NCBI RefSeq assembly: GCF_003667545.1
Contig: NZ_RCUV01000003.1
Location: 284,307-348,306 of the forward strand
Reading direction: 5' to 3'
Source: Mycetocola manganoxydans
Lineage (GTDB): Bacteria > Actinomycetota > Actinomycetes > Actinomycetales > Microbacteriaceae
DNA: 64,000 nt
The notes under the pieces are model-generated. The model worked only from the letters and a program-made list of their open reading frames with translations, searched no databases and had not been told where the DNA came from. Below, piece after piece: positions 53,763 to 62,708 of this stretch. The position numbers were made by a program, and so were the translations under genes. Position 1 is the stretch's first letter. Each line of letters opens with the position of its first letter.

Positions 53763-53797
53763 CTGTGCCCCGGCGGCCACAGACCACCGGGGCACAG
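53763..53797 (-). terminator. Hairpin after the tandem esterase gene
   Basis: Perfect 11-base arms CTGTGCCCCGG and CCGGGGCACAG with a 13-base loop stand 19 bases beyond the esterase stop. Confidence 0.6.
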
Positions 53798-53815
53798 TTC
53801 CACTGAAGAGGAGTG

Positions 53816-56020
53816 CTACTCGCCGTCGAACAGGCGCGGCGCGAAGTCGATCAGGTTCTTCTGCCAGACATCCCAGCCGTGCGGGCCAACGGTCACGCCG
53901 TTGAACTCGTAGTTCACACCGAGGCCATCGAGGGTCTCCATCATCGCCAACACGTTGGGATAGGTGAAGTCGGTGATGTCACCCGTGTACAGACGCACGA
54001 GTTCGGTCTCCGCGTTCACTTTCGCCACATCGATGTTCGGAGGAAGCCCGAACAGGAATCCGGCAAATGCCCCCACCTGAGAGAACTCACCCGGGTTGCT
54101 GAGCAGCAGGCTCATCGTGCGCTGTCCGCCGAGCGAGAGCCCGGCGATCGCGCGCTGGTCGGGATCGTCACTCACGTGGTACGCACCCTCCACCGCCGGG
54201 AGCACGTTGTCGAGAAGCTCGGCCGGGTAGTTGTTCACGTTCCCGTTCGGCATCACGACGACCATCGGGTCGATGGACCCGTCGAGCGTCAGGTTGTCGA
54301 GAATCTGCCTCGCACGCCCCACCTCGACCCAGTCCGTCCAGGTCTGCCCGCCTCCGTGGTTCAACACGAAGAGCGGATACGCCTCCGCGCGGTCCGCGTC
54401 GTATCCCGGCGGTGTCCACACCCAGGCGCTGCGCTCCTGCTGGGCAACGGTGCTCGAGTAGGTCAGCACGTTGAGCTCCCCACCCTGGCCCTCAGCAACA
54501 TCGGCGAGCAGGCGCGACTCCTCACCCTCCACGAAGAAGGTGCTCCAGGTCGGCTCGGTCGTGACCTTCGTCGGGTTGGAGGCATCCTTCACCGAAACAC
54601 CGTCGACGATGAAACGGTAGTAATACGACCACGGGTCCAGCGGCCCGACGGTTGCGCGCCAGCGGTCACCGACCTTGTTCATTTCGACGCGGAGCCAGCT
54701 TCCGCCCGGGCCCCAGTTGGCCCAGACCGACACGTATTCGGCATCCGCGAATTCGGTCGTCGTCTCGAAGGTGACGAAACCGTCATCGGTGACCCACGGC
54801 GTCGGCGTCGTGCCGGCGGCGGGGAGCACGAACGGCTCCTCGATGTCGGTGTGGCCCTCGCTGAAGCCGGCGTCACCGGTCTTCTTGCCGTTGAAAATTC
54901 GCGGCGCGAAGTCGATCAGGTTCTCCTGCCAGGCGTTCCAGTTGTGGCCGGCATCCGGGTTGGCGCCGTCGAACTGGTAGTCGAGACCCAGCGCATCGAA
55001 CTGCTGCATCGCTTTGAAGACATCGTTGTAGGCGACATCCGTCGGGTTTCCGACGTAGAGGCGGTACAGCTCGGTCTGCTTGTTGATCTTCTTGGCGTCC
55101 TTGGCCGAGAGGTCGGAGACGTCGAAACGTCCCGCGCCGAAGGTACCGATGTAGGCGAACATTCCGGGATGCTGCGCCAGCACCTCGAAGGTCTGCCCAC
55201 CACCCATCGACAGTCCGGCGAGCGCGCGGTCCTTCTTGGCCTTCGACACGTTGTACGCGTCATCTACCGCCGGCATCAGGTTGTCGACGAGCTCACTCGC
55301 AAAGTCGGGAACGTTTCCGTTGCCCATGACGACGACCATGTCGGCCAGCTTTCCGGAGAGCGACAGGTTGTCAAGGATCTGCTCGGCCCGGCCGACTTCG
55401 ACCCAGTCGCGATAGCTCTGGCCGCCGCCATGCTGCAGGTAGAGCACGGGGTACGGTTTGCCGCGCTCGCGGTAACCGGGTGGCGTCCAGACGAGCGCCG
55501 ATCGTTCTTCTCCGGCGACGGCGCTGTCATACGTGAGGGTGTCGATGGAACCGGCCGCTTGCGGAGCATCCGCCAGCAGGCTCGCGGACTCTCCAGGAAC
55601 AAAGAACGTGCTCCATTCCGGTTCGGATGCCACGGACGTCGCGTTGGTCGGGTCCTTGAACGGCTTCGAGTCGTCGCCCGTCACCTGGTAGTAGTACAAG
55701 CCCGGCTCGAGCGGCCCGAGGGTTCCGGCCCAGTTGGAGCCGCTCCTCGACAGGCCGAACTGCGCCCAGTTGGCGGAGGCACCGAAGTTGCCCTCGACCA
55801 CGAGGTTGGACACCGGACCGATCGCGGACTCGACGTCGGCGTTCGGCACCGCGAATCGGACGTAGCCGTCGTCGAGCTGGGTCAGCCACGGATCCGCCGC
55901 GACAGCGGGCTGGCTCACAACCAGCACGCTCGCCGCGACGGCGACTCCCGTCGCGAGCCCGGCAAATCGGCGCCAGCGCGACATTCGGCGCGGGCGATGT
56001 TCGAGTGCATGAATCTCCAT
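53816..56020 (-). CDS. Secreted tandem esterase (two CBM/E-set plus two CE1-like domains)
   Basis: A 734-residue exported protein with an N-terminal signal sequence (GLATGVAVAASVLVVSQPAVA). It contains the same two-part unit twice: an E-set/CBM48-like beta domain followed by an esterase D-type alpha/beta hydrolase. Nucleophile elbows are GLSMGG near 269 and GLSLGG near 628, and the catalytic His positions are in GHNWNAWQENLIDFAPRIF and GPHGWDVWQKNLIDFAPRLF, so both units look active. Near-relatives deacetylate or deferuloylate xylan (CE1). With the arabinofuranosidase and importer next door it should strip acyl groups from arabinoxylan. A LacI-type operator lies upstream. Confidence 0.85.
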   Translation of the reverse strand: MEIHALEHRPRRMSRWRRFAGLATGVAVAASVLVVSQPAVAADPWLTQLDDGYVRFAVPNADVESAIGPVSNLVVEGNFGASANWAQFGLSRSGSNWAGTLGPLEPGLYYYQVTGDDSKPFKDPTNATSVASEPEWSTFFVPGESASLLADAPQAAGSIDTLTYDSAVAGEERSALVWTPPGYRERGKPYPVLYLQHGGGQSYRDWVEVGRAEQILDNLSLSGKLADMVVVMGNGNVPDFASELVDNLMPAVDDAYNVSKAKKDRALAGLSMGGGQTFEVLAQHPGMFAYIGTFGAGRFDVSDLSAKDAKKINKQTELYRLYVGNPTDVAYNDVFKAMQQFDALGLDYQFDGANPDAGHNWNAWQENLIDFAPRIFNGKKTGDAGFSEGHTDIEEPFVLPAAGTTPTPWVTDDGFVTFETTTEFADAEYVSVWANWGPGGSWLRVEMNKVGDRWRATVGPLDPWSYYYRFIVDGVSVKDASNPTKVTTEPTWSTFFVEGEESRLLADVAEGQGGELNVLTYSSTVAQQERSAWVWTPPGYDADRAEAYPLFVLNHGGGQTWTDWVEVGRARQILDNLTLDGSIDPMVVVMPNGNVNNYPAELLDNVLPAVEGAYHVSDDPDQRAIAGLSLGGQRTMSLLLSNPGEFSQVGAFAGFLFGLPPNIDVAKVNAETELVRLYTGDITDFTYPNVLAMMETLDGLGVNYEFNGVTVGPHGWDVWQKNLIDFAPRLFDGE

Positions 56021-56142
56021 GAATTCGGTTCCCTTTTCCGTTTCGCCGCGCCTTGTGGCGAGGCGTCACACAGTCATCTCCACTGCGGATTCGGCCCGCG
56101 GTGGATGGCTGGAAAGGCGACTACTTCGGAAAACTCGGGTAA

Positions 56143-56158
56143 TTTACCACGTCGTAAA
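56143..56158 (-). promoter_or_regulatory. LacI-type operator before the tandem esterase gene
   Basis: TTTACCACGTCGTAAA is one base away from the perfect palindrome TTTACCACGTGGTAAA. It lies about 120 bases upstream of the esterase start. A matching site is found at 62390-62405. Confidence 0.7.
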
Positions 56159-56276
56159 TTCCATCCGGGACTCATGCTTCCGGCATCCGGAGGGTCTTGT
56201 CAAGCAAAAGCTGAGGGCGGATCGATTTGTGACGCGGGTTGCGCAGCGACATCGAGCAGCCGTGTCGGCGGCGCAA

Positions 56277-56301
56277 TCAGGGTCGTATATATTGACCCTG
56301 A
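56277..56301 (+). promoter_or_regulatory. Operator over the -10 box of the lacI-type gene
   Basis: TCAGGGTC and GACCCTGA form perfect eight-base arms around a nine-base centre containing TATATT, a good -10 element. The ATG is 25 bases further on. Autoregulation by the LacI protein or by another factor would act here; the sequence differs from the other two LacI-type sites. Confidence 0.55.
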
Positions 56302-56325
56302 GCGCCACAACGGACGGAGTCGACG

Positions 56326-57351
56326 ATGAGATCCACCATGCGCGATGTGGCGCGGGTAGCGGGGGTCTCGCCCAAGACCGTCTCGAATGTCATCAACGAC
56401 CACCCGCACGTTCGATCCCACGTGCGCGAGATCGTGCGCAAGGCGATCATCGAGCTGGACTACCGACCGAACCAGTCCGCGCGTGGCCTGCGTTACGGCA
56501 AAACCGGGGTCATCGGACTCGCCGTGCCGTCGCTGCGTGAGAACTACTTCGCCGAACTCGCCGACTCCGTCATCCGCGCCGCGGAGAAACGCGGGCTCAA
56601 CGTGCTCATCGGCCAGACCAACGGCGATCGCAGGAACGAGCTGGACGCCGTCAGGGGCCTGCGCCTGCAGGGGACCGACGGGCTGCTGCTCAGCCCCCAG
56701 GGCATGGGCCAGCGCGACATCGACGCGTTGAACGTGCCGCTGCCGCTCGTGCTGCTGGGTGAGCGGATCTTCGGCGGCCCAACGGATCACGTGACCATGC
56801 ACAACGTCTCGTCGGCGCAGGCGGCGGTGGAGCACCTCTTCGAACGCGGGCGATCCCGCATCGCCATCATCGGAGCCCCGGACCCCGACGACACCGATCC
56901 CGGGTCGGCGACGCTCCGGCTCCAGGGGTACCGCAAAGCACTCGATACCGCCGGAATCCCCGAAGCACCCGAACTCATCTGTGTCACCGGTCACTGGAGC
57001 CGCGAGGCCGGCGCCGTCGCCGTTCGGCGCCTGATCGACGACCAGGTTCCCTTCGACGGTGTCTTCGCCCTCAACGACAGCCTCGCCCTCGGTGCGCTCC
57101 GCGCATTGGGGGAGGCCGGCATCCGGGTCCCGGAGGAGGTCGCGGTCATCGGTTTCGACAACATCGACGAAGCACGCTTCTCGGTGCCGTCGCTCTCGAG
57201 CGTCGACCCCGGACGGGACTCCATCGCCGAGATGGCGGTGCAGATGCTCGTCGAACGGGTCCGCGAGAATGGCGACCCGCGCCCACCCCGATTGAGCAAG
57301 CCGGAGTTCCAGATCGTGACGCGGGAGTCAACGGGGCCCGCCTCCCCTTAA
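56326..57351 (+). CDS. LacI family transcriptional regulator
   Basis: A 341-residue LacI/GalR protein. The helix-turn-helix with hinge is MRDVARVAGVSPKTVSNVIN at residues 5-24, followed by VRKAIIELDYRPNQSARGLR. The periplasmic-binding-like sensor domain includes IGLAVPSLRENYFAELADSV, GRSRIAIIGAP and VAVIGFDNIDEARFSVPSLS. It most likely senses an arabinose-containing sugar and represses the esterase and importer operons. GGAG precedes the ATG. It is convergent with the GH51 gene, two bases apart. Confidence 0.9.
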   Translation: MRSTMRDVARVAGVSPKTVSNVINDHPHVRSHVREIVRKAIIELDYRPNQSARGLRYGKTGVIGLAVPSLRENYFAELADSVIRAAEKRGLNVLIGQTNGDRRNELDAVRGLRLQGTDGLLLSPQGMGQRDIDALNVPLPLVLLGERIFGGPTDHVTMHNVSSAQAAVEHLFERGRSRIAIIGAPDPDDTDPGSATLRLQGYRKALDTAGIPEAPELICVTGHWSREAGAVAVRRLIDDQVPFDGVFALNDSLALGALRALGEAGIRVPEEVAVIGFDNIDEARFSVPSLSSVDPGRDSIAEMAVQMLVERVRENGDPRPPRLSKPEFQIVTRESTGPASP

Positions 57352-57353
57352 CC

Positions 57354-58895
57354 TCAGCCGAGCGCCACCGCAGTCCAGGAGACGGCAGGCAACGTGATGG
57401 TGAGGATGCCGTCGTCGAGCGACGCGGTCTCGTTCGGTTTCAGGCCCACCCGGTCTGGGTTGTCCTTCGTGTTGACCGCATAGACGTCGTCGTCCGCCAT
57501 CATCTGCGTCTCGAGGATCGACTTCTCCCCCAGCGCTGCCAGGTTCACCGTCACGGTGATGGGATCGGTGAGCGACCGGTTGACGAGGAACACGGCGGCG
57601 CGCCCGGTCTCCTCGTCGACCGTGGCACCGGCGTCGACAAGGGGAACGGTGCCGAGTTCGTTCGACTCGTACTGATCCGACTGCACGCGAACGTCGAGGG
57701 AGACACCGACCGCGAGCCGTGACGTGACGGCGAACGGGAAGTAGGTGGCCTGACGCCAGGCCGGCCCGCCCGGCTCGGTGGTGATCGGGGCGATCACGTT
57801 CACGAGGATCGCCATCGCCGCCGAGGTGACGCGGTCGGCGTGCCGGAGGAGCGAGATGAGCAGCCCGCCGATGACGACGGCATCCGCTACCGAATACACG
57901 TCCTCGGCGAGCCGCGGTGCCTCAGGCCAGTCGTCGCCCTCGATTTCGTCGGTGCGGTAGAACCGGTCGACCTGCCGCGGGAAGCTGCGCAGGTTCTCGC
58001 CGAGGTACCAGACGTTCCACTCGTCGAACGAGATGTTGAGCGTCTTTTCGCTGCGCTTCACGGCCTTGACGTGGTCGGCGGTCGCGATCACGACGTCGAG
58101 GTAGCGGTCCATCTTCACCGGGGAGGCGAGGAACGAGGCGAGGTCGCCGTTTCGCTCCTGGTAGTAGCCGTGGCACGAGATGTAGTCGACGTCGTCGTAG
58201 GTGTGCTCGAGCACTTCGCGGTCCCACATCGGGAACGTCGCCATGGTCGGATGCGACGATCCGGATGCCACGAGCTCCACTCGCGGGTCCAGCTGGCGCA
58301 GTGCTTTGGCGGTGCGTGAAGCCTTCTTGCCGTAGTCCTCGGCCGACGAGTGCCCGACCTGCCAGGGGCCGTCCATCTCGTTGCCGAGGTACCACATCGA
58401 GATCCCGAACGGCTCGGTCCGCCCGTTCGCGACCCGCTCGTCGGAGAGGGTGGTGCTCTTCGCGATGTTCGCGTACTCGAGCACGTCGAGGGCGTCTTTC
58501 GTATCAGCGGTGCCGAGGTTCACGGCGTACATCAGTTCACCGCCGACCTTCTCGACCCACGTCGCGAACTCGTGCAGCCCGACCTGGTTGGACTCACTCG
58601 AGCGCCAGGCGAGGCTCAGCCGACGCGGCCGCTCCTCCTTCGGACCGACGCTGTCACGCCAGTGGAACCCGGAGACGAAGTTGCCGCCCGGGTAACGGAT
58701 GCCGGTGACGCCCATCTCCTTCACCAGCTCGATGACGTCCTGACGGAAACCGTCCTCGTCCGCGGTGGGGTGGCCGGGCTCGTAGATGCCGGTGTAGACG
58801 GCGCGCCCCATGTGCTCGATGAAGGTGCCGAAGAGGCGGCGGTTGATCGGACCGATGACGAAACCGGGGTCGATGGTGACGCGGGCGGTGGACAT
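57354..58895 (-). CDS. Alpha-L-arabinofuranosidase, glycoside hydrolase family 51
   Basis: A 513-residue intracellular GH51 enzyme. The start IGPINRRLFGTFIEHMGRAV is the family hallmark. The acid/base Glu is in WYLGNEMDGPWQVGH near 170 and the nucleophile Glu in NISFDEWNVWY near 290, with the (beta/alpha)8 barrel between and a C-terminal beta-sandwich. It removes terminal alpha-L-arabinofuranosyl groups from imported oligosaccharides. It is the last gene of the binding protein, two-permease, hydrolase operon. AAGGAG precedes the ATG. Confidence 0.93.
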   Translation of the reverse strand: MSTARVTIDPGFVIGPINRRLFGTFIEHMGRAVYTGIYEPGHPTADEDGFRQDVIELVKEMGVTGIRYPGGNFVSGFHWRDSVGPKEERPRRLSLAWRSSESNQVGLHEFATWVEKVGGELMYAVNLGTADTKDALDVLEYANIAKSTTLSDERVANGRTEPFGISMWYLGNEMDGPWQVGHSSAEDYGKKASRTAKALRQLDPRVELVASGSSHPTMATFPMWDREVLEHTYDDVDYISCHGYYQERNGDLASFLASPVKMDRYLDVVIATADHVKAVKRSEKTLNISFDEWNVWYLGENLRSFPRQVDRFYRTDEIEGDDWPEAPRLAEDVYSVADAVVIGGLLISLLRHADRVTSAAMAILVNVIAPITTEPGGPAWRQATYFPFAVTSRLAVGVSLDVRVQSDQYESNELGTVPLVDAGATVDEETGRAAVFLVNRSLTDPITVTVNLAALGEKSILETQMMADDDVYAVNTKDNPDRVGLKPNETASLDDGILTITLPAVSWTAVALG

Positions 58896-58956
58896 ACTTC
58901 TCCTTAATGAATGGCGCTGTGCCGGAGGCGTTGGGCGAGAACTCGCCGGGGAACGG

Positions 58957-59889
58957 TTACTTGAGGCTGCCCATGGAGAGACCGCCCTGCCAGTACTTCT
59001 GCAGCATGAGGAAGGCGATGATCAGCGGGATCACCGACACGAGCGATCCGGCGGTCACGAGGTTCCAGATGAGTCCGCCGGCGGTGGCGGAGTTCGACTG
59101 GACCTGCCAGTTGTTGAGGCCGACCGTGACCGGCAGCAGTGTCTGGTCCGAAAGCATGGCGAGGGGCAGGAAGTAGTTGTTCCAGCCGCCGACGACGGAG
59201 AGGAGCAGCACCGTCACGATCGCGGGCCGCATCAGCGGAAGCGCGATGGTGGCGAAGGTCCGGAACTCCCCGGAGCCGTCGACGCGTGCGGCGTCCAGCA
59301 ATTCGTCCGGGATCGCATCCTGAATGTAGACACGCATGAGGTAGACACCGAACGGGCTGAGCAGCGACGGAAGGATCACTGACCAGACCGTGTTGGTGAG
59401 GCCGAGGTTGTTGAACAGCACGTAGGTAGGGATGACGAGTGCCGTCATCGGAACCATCACCGAGGCCAGGAGGATCATGAAGGTCACGGTGCGACCGCGG
59501 AAGCGGTACTTGGCGAACGCGTATCCCGCGAGGACCGCCAGGATCGTCGCGCCGAATCCGCCGGCGAAGGCGTAGAGGAACGAGTTCCCCATCCAGCGCA
59601 GGTAGATGCCGCTGTTGTAGGTGGCGAGCTGCGCGATGTTGTCGAACAGCGCGAAGTTCTTGTCGAACCACAGCGGTCCACCGGTTCCGGTGAAGAGACC
59701 CTGCGTGGTCTTGGAGCCGGCAACGACGAGCCACCAGATCGGCAGCAGGAAGTAGATGGCTGCAATCGCGAGAAGCAGGTGCATCCCGATCGATTTGCGT
59801 TCTCCCGGCTGGGCGACGGCGCGCTTTTTCTTGCGCCGGCCCGAGGCGGTGATGGCGTTGTCGACGAGTGGGACGGGTGAAGTAGTCAT
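58957..59889 (-). CDS. Carbohydrate ABC transporter permease (MalG/AraQ type)
   Basis: A 310-residue permease of the CUT1 sugar class with six spans. The EAA loop is seen as IQDAIPDELLDAARVDGSGE followed by FATIALPLMRPAIVTVLL. The C-terminal LQKYWQGGLSMGSLK is typical of MalG-like subunits. It overlaps the partner permease gene by one base and is followed by the GH51 gene 60 bases on. No ATPase is encoded here, so a shared multi-use ATPase (MsmK/MsiK type) from elsewhere must drive it. Confidence 0.9.
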   Translation of the reverse strand: MTTSPVPLVDNAITASGRRKKKRAVAQPGERKSIGMHLLLAIAAIYFLLPIWWLVVAGSKTTQGLFTGTGGPLWFDKNFALFDNIAQLATYNSGIYLRWMGNSFLYAFAGGFGATILAVLAGYAFAKYRFRGRTVTFMILLASVMVPMTALVIPTYVLFNNLGLTNTVWSVILPSLLSPFGVYLMRVYIQDAIPDELLDAARVDGSGEFRTFATIALPLMRPAIVTVLLLSVVGGWNNYFLPLAMLSDQTLLPVTVGLNNWQVQSNSATAGGLIWNLVTAGSLVSVIPLIIAFLMLQKYWQGGLSMGSLK

Positions 59890-60827
59890 CAGCGGAGTCC
59901 ACTCTTCTTGCGGGTGGCGATCAGGAAGACGATCGAGGTGAGGAAGACCAGCAGCCCGAGGGCGAAGGAAATCGCCGACGCGTAGTTGAACTGTTGATAC
60001 GAGAACGCGAGGTTGTACGCGTACAGGTTCGGCGTATAGGCCGCGTCGATGGCGTTACCGGCGAGCGGCGAGAGCACTTGCGGTTCGGTGAAGAACTGCA
60101 GCGTGCCGATCAGCGAGAACACGATCGTCAGCACAAGAGAGGATGCGACGATCGGCACCTTGATGTGCAGCGCGGTCTGCAGCTTCGTCGCTCCGTCGAT
60201 GCGCGCCGCTTCGTAGATCGAGGGGTCGATCGACTGCAGCGAGGCGTAGATGATGATCATGTAGTAGCCGGTCCACTGCCAGGTGACGATGTTGGTCAGC
60301 GACCAGAAGATCGAGTCGCGGCTGAGCAGGTCAGGTGCTTGAGCGTTGATCAGCTCGAACAGGGTGACGAGGGGCCCGAACGACGGGCTGCAGAGGAAGC
60401 CCCACATGAGGGCGCCGATGACGCCGGGGATCGCGTAGGGCACGAAGATGAGCAGCCGGGTGAACCGGGAGAACCGGGTGCGGACGTCGTCGAGGATCAG
60501 CGCGAAGATGAGCGCCAGACCGATCTGGATCGGAACGAAGATGATGGCGAAACCGGCGACCCGCACCATTCCGGAGAGGAAGCGCTCGTCGTTGAAGGCC
60601 CGCACGTAGTTCGCGAGCCCGGAGAACTGCTCGCCGCCGGCGAGGGTGTTCGTGTGCAGGCTCATCCAGAAGGCGTAGGCCAACGGGAGAACGAGGAACA
60701 CGAGGAAGATGATCGCGAACGGGGCGAGGAAGACCCAGCCGAATCGCGCGTGCTTGCGGTCGAGACTGGTCCCGCGTTTCTTCGCGATCGGGGGGCGCGG
60801 CTCGGTGAGCTGGGGGGTGGTCGACAT
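59889..60827 (-). CDS. Carbohydrate ABC transporter permease (MalF/AraP type)
   Basis: A 312-residue CUT1 permease. The early span VFLAPFAIIFLVFLVLPLAY and the EAA loop SIDPSIYEAARIDGATKLQT with LHIKVPIVASSLVLTIVFSL identify it as a MalF-like subunit without the large outside loop. It pairs with the MalG-type permease. It lies 73 bases after the binding-protein gene. Confidence 0.9.
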   Translation of the reverse strand: MSTTPQLTEPRPPIAKKRGTSLDRKHARFGWVFLAPFAIIFLVFLVLPLAYAFWMSLHTNTLAGGEQFSGLANYVRAFNDERFLSGMVRVAGFAIIFVPIQIGLALIFALILDDVRTRFSRFTRLLIFVPYAIPGVIGALMWGFLCSPSFGPLVTLFELINAQAPDLLSRDSIFWSLTNIVTWQWTGYYMIIIYASLQSIDPSIYEAARIDGATKLQTALHIKVPIVASSLVLTIVFSLIGTLQFFTEPQVLSPLAGNAIDAAYTPNLYAYNLAFSYQQFNYASAISFALGLLVFLTSIVFLIATRKKSGLR

Positions 60828-60899
60828 GGGTCACTTCCTTGGGACGCAGATGGAACTACTGTGCGGGCGAGGCGCGAACCCCGCCCGCACAGGCCGAAC

Positions 60900-62273
60900 T
60901 TAGTTCAGGGTGAAACCCTGTTCGGTGGCGTACGTCTCCAGCGACTTCTGGAGCGCATCCATGGCCTCGGATGCCGTCGAGTTACCCTCGATGGACTCCG
61001 AGAGGAGGCGCTGCATCTCGTCGTAGTAGTACTGCGTGAACGGCGAGAACTGAACGCCCTCATAGTCGAGAGCTGCCTGCACGAAGAACTCTCCGTTGAA
61101 CTTCTGGTTGCCGAAGAACTCGTACTCGAGGTCCTTGAAGTAGTCGGACTCGATCATCTCGGGCATCGCCAGGAAGAGGCCACCCTCTTCGACGCCAAGC
61201 TTCTGGCGTTCTTCGGTGTTGTACAGCTCGGCAGCAACCTTCGTCGCGAGTGCCGCGTCGCTGGCCTGGGTCGTGACGGCGAGCGTGCTTCCGCCCCAGT
61301 TCACCTGGACCGGGTTGGCCGTGTCCCACTGCGGGATCGGAGCTGCACGCCAGACGGCACCGGCTTCGGGGTCTTCGAAGTCGGGGATGTGGGCGTTGTA
61401 CCAGACCGGGTAGATCGCGGTCGCGTACTTGCCGCCACCGAGACCGGTGCTGAACTCAGGAGTCCAGGCCTGGTCGGTGCCGACGAGGCCACGCTCGACG
61501 AGGTCGATCCAGTATTCGAAGACCTGCTTGCTCGCGTCGTCGTTGTGGTTGATCGTGATCTCGGTCTGCTTGCCGTTGTCGAACTCGAACGGAACCGCGC
61601 CGGCCTGGTCGAGGAACGCGTAGTGCTGGCCCTGACCGTTCGGAGCGAAGTTGCCGATCTTGACGGCACCGCCGGTCGCGGCATCCAGCTGCTCAGCTGC
61701 TGCTGCGTACTCATCCCACGTGGTGGGGATCGCGATGCCGTTTTCTTCGAAGATGTCGGCCCGGTACCACATGCCCACCGGTCCGAGGTCGACCGGTACG
61801 GCGTAGACGCCGTCGCCGCTCGAGACGTCGCGCCAGGCGCCCTCGGTGAAGTTGTCCTTGTAGTCCTCGATGCCGTGCTCGGTCATGTCTACGAGCCCGC
61901 CCTGGATGAGGAAGCTGTTCAGCCAGTCGTACTCGATCTGGACGATGTCGGGCGCGCCCGACTTCGACTGGAGCGACGTGGAGAGCTTGGTGTACTGGTC
62001 GCCACCCTGGCCGGCGTTCGACCAGCAGATCTGCACGTCGTCGTTGGTCTCGTTGAAGTTGTCCACGGTCATCGCGGTGTCGGGGAGCCAGCCCCAGTAC
62101 GTGACGACCGGAACATCCTTCACCTTGATGTCGTTGGCACAGTTGGTCTTGCTGGCGCCGGCGTTGTTGCCGCCGCCACCACCTCCACCGCCGTTGCCCG
62201 CCGAGCAGCCGACGAGGGCTACGGCGAGAGCCGTGGTCACGCCTGCTGCGAGCAGGGCTTTTTTCTTGATCAT
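60900..62273 (-). CDS. Sugar ABC transporter substrate-binding lipoprotein (family 1)
   Basis: A 457-residue receptor. The signal sequence ends in the lipobox LVGC with Cys23 lipidated, followed by a glycine-only linker of about a dozen residues. The mature protein shows the family 1 pattern VVTYWGWLPDTAMTVDNFNE, then APDIVQIEYDWLNSFLIQGG and DVSSGDGVYAVPVDLGPVGM. From its neighbours it should bind arabino- or arabinoxylo-oligosaccharides. It is the first gene of its operon, with a LacI-type operator about 120 bases upstream. Confidence 0.9.
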   Translation of the reverse strand: MIKKKALLAAGVTTALAVALVGCSAGNGGGGGGGGNNAGASKTNCANDIKVKDVPVVTYWGWLPDTAMTVDNFNETNDDVQICWSNAGQGGDQYTKLSTSLQSKSGAPDIVQIEYDWLNSFLIQGGLVDMTEHGIEDYKDNFTEGAWRDVSSGDGVYAVPVDLGPVGMWYRADIFEENGIAIPTTWDEYAAAAEQLDAATGGAVKIGNFAPNGQGQHYAFLDQAGAVPFEFDNGKQTEITINHNDDASKQVFEYWIDLVERGLVGTDQAWTPEFSTGLGGGKYATAIYPVWYNAHIPDFEDPEAGAVWRAAPIPQWDTANPVQVNWGGSTLAVTTQASDAALATKVAAELYNTEERQKLGVEEGGLFLAMPEMIESDYFKDLEYEFFGNQKFNGEFFVQAALDYEGVQFSPFTQYYYDEMQRLLSESIEGNSTASEAMDALQKSLETYATEQGFTLN

Positions 62274-62389
62274 GTGAATGCTGGTCCTTTCGCGGTGCAA
62301 AGACACCGTTGTCGGCGGCACGGGGGATGCCACTGTTGCTGCGAGAGAAAACTGCATCAGTTCTGCGTCGAACTCCCGTCCTGCTGCGG

Positions 62390-62405
62390 TTTACCACGTG
62401 GGAAG
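62390..62405 (-). promoter_or_regulatory. LacI-type operator before the sugar importer operon
   Basis: TTTACCACGTGGGAAG differs by two bases from the palindrome TTTACCACGTGGTAAA and shares its 12-base core with the site at 56143-56158. The two sites probably place the esterase and the importer under one regulator. Confidence 0.65.
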
Positions 62406-62458
62406 TTCTAAGAAAAACAAATGCAGGCCCAGCGTAGGTGCAAAAATGTTGTCTGTCT

Positions 62459-62708
62459 AGATTTATTCGGGGCAGTTACCCGGTCGTTATCAAAAGCGCT
62501 GCTTTTGAGTTCACCCGGGCGCTGCTCGAGGGCTACCGAGAGGTGACGAGCGCCGCCTGAGCGCGAGTTGCCCACTTTCACGGGTGCAGAGCGCTCCACA
62601 CCCGCCAAAGTGGGCAACTCGCAAACCCCGAGTGGGTCTCGCCCAAAGGCCGTGACGGCAGAGCTGCTCCGGTTCCTTGCCGACGTCGACGGGACCGCTG
62701 CGGCCTAG
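62459..62708 (+). pseudogene. Possible remnants of two gene 3' ends split by repeat B2
   Basis: A stop-free frame reading KSAAFEFTRALLEGYREVT ends at TGA 62560, two bases before repeat B copy 2. Beyond the repeat another frame reading VTAELLRFLADVDGTAAA ends at TAG 62708. Both have the codon use of real C-termini but no start and no body. The stretch 62274-62704 otherwise holds only the importer promoter region and the repeat. Confidence 0.2.
62563..62622. repeat. Palindromic repeat family B, copy 2
   Basis: Perfect 16-base outer arms GCGAGTTGCCCACTTT (62563-62578) and AAAGTGGGCAACTCGC (62607-62622) with nested CGGGTG and CACCCG. It shares the arms and nested stem of copy 1 at 24562. Confidence 0.85.

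Noticed and set aside
53813..56329. Plus-strand frame of 838 residues opposite the tandem esterase
   Set aside because: Antisense shadow of a clear secreted esterase; no recognisable motif.
59994..62411. Plus-strand frame of 805 residues opposite sugar transporter genes
   Set aside because: Antisense shadow over two well-supported transporter genes.
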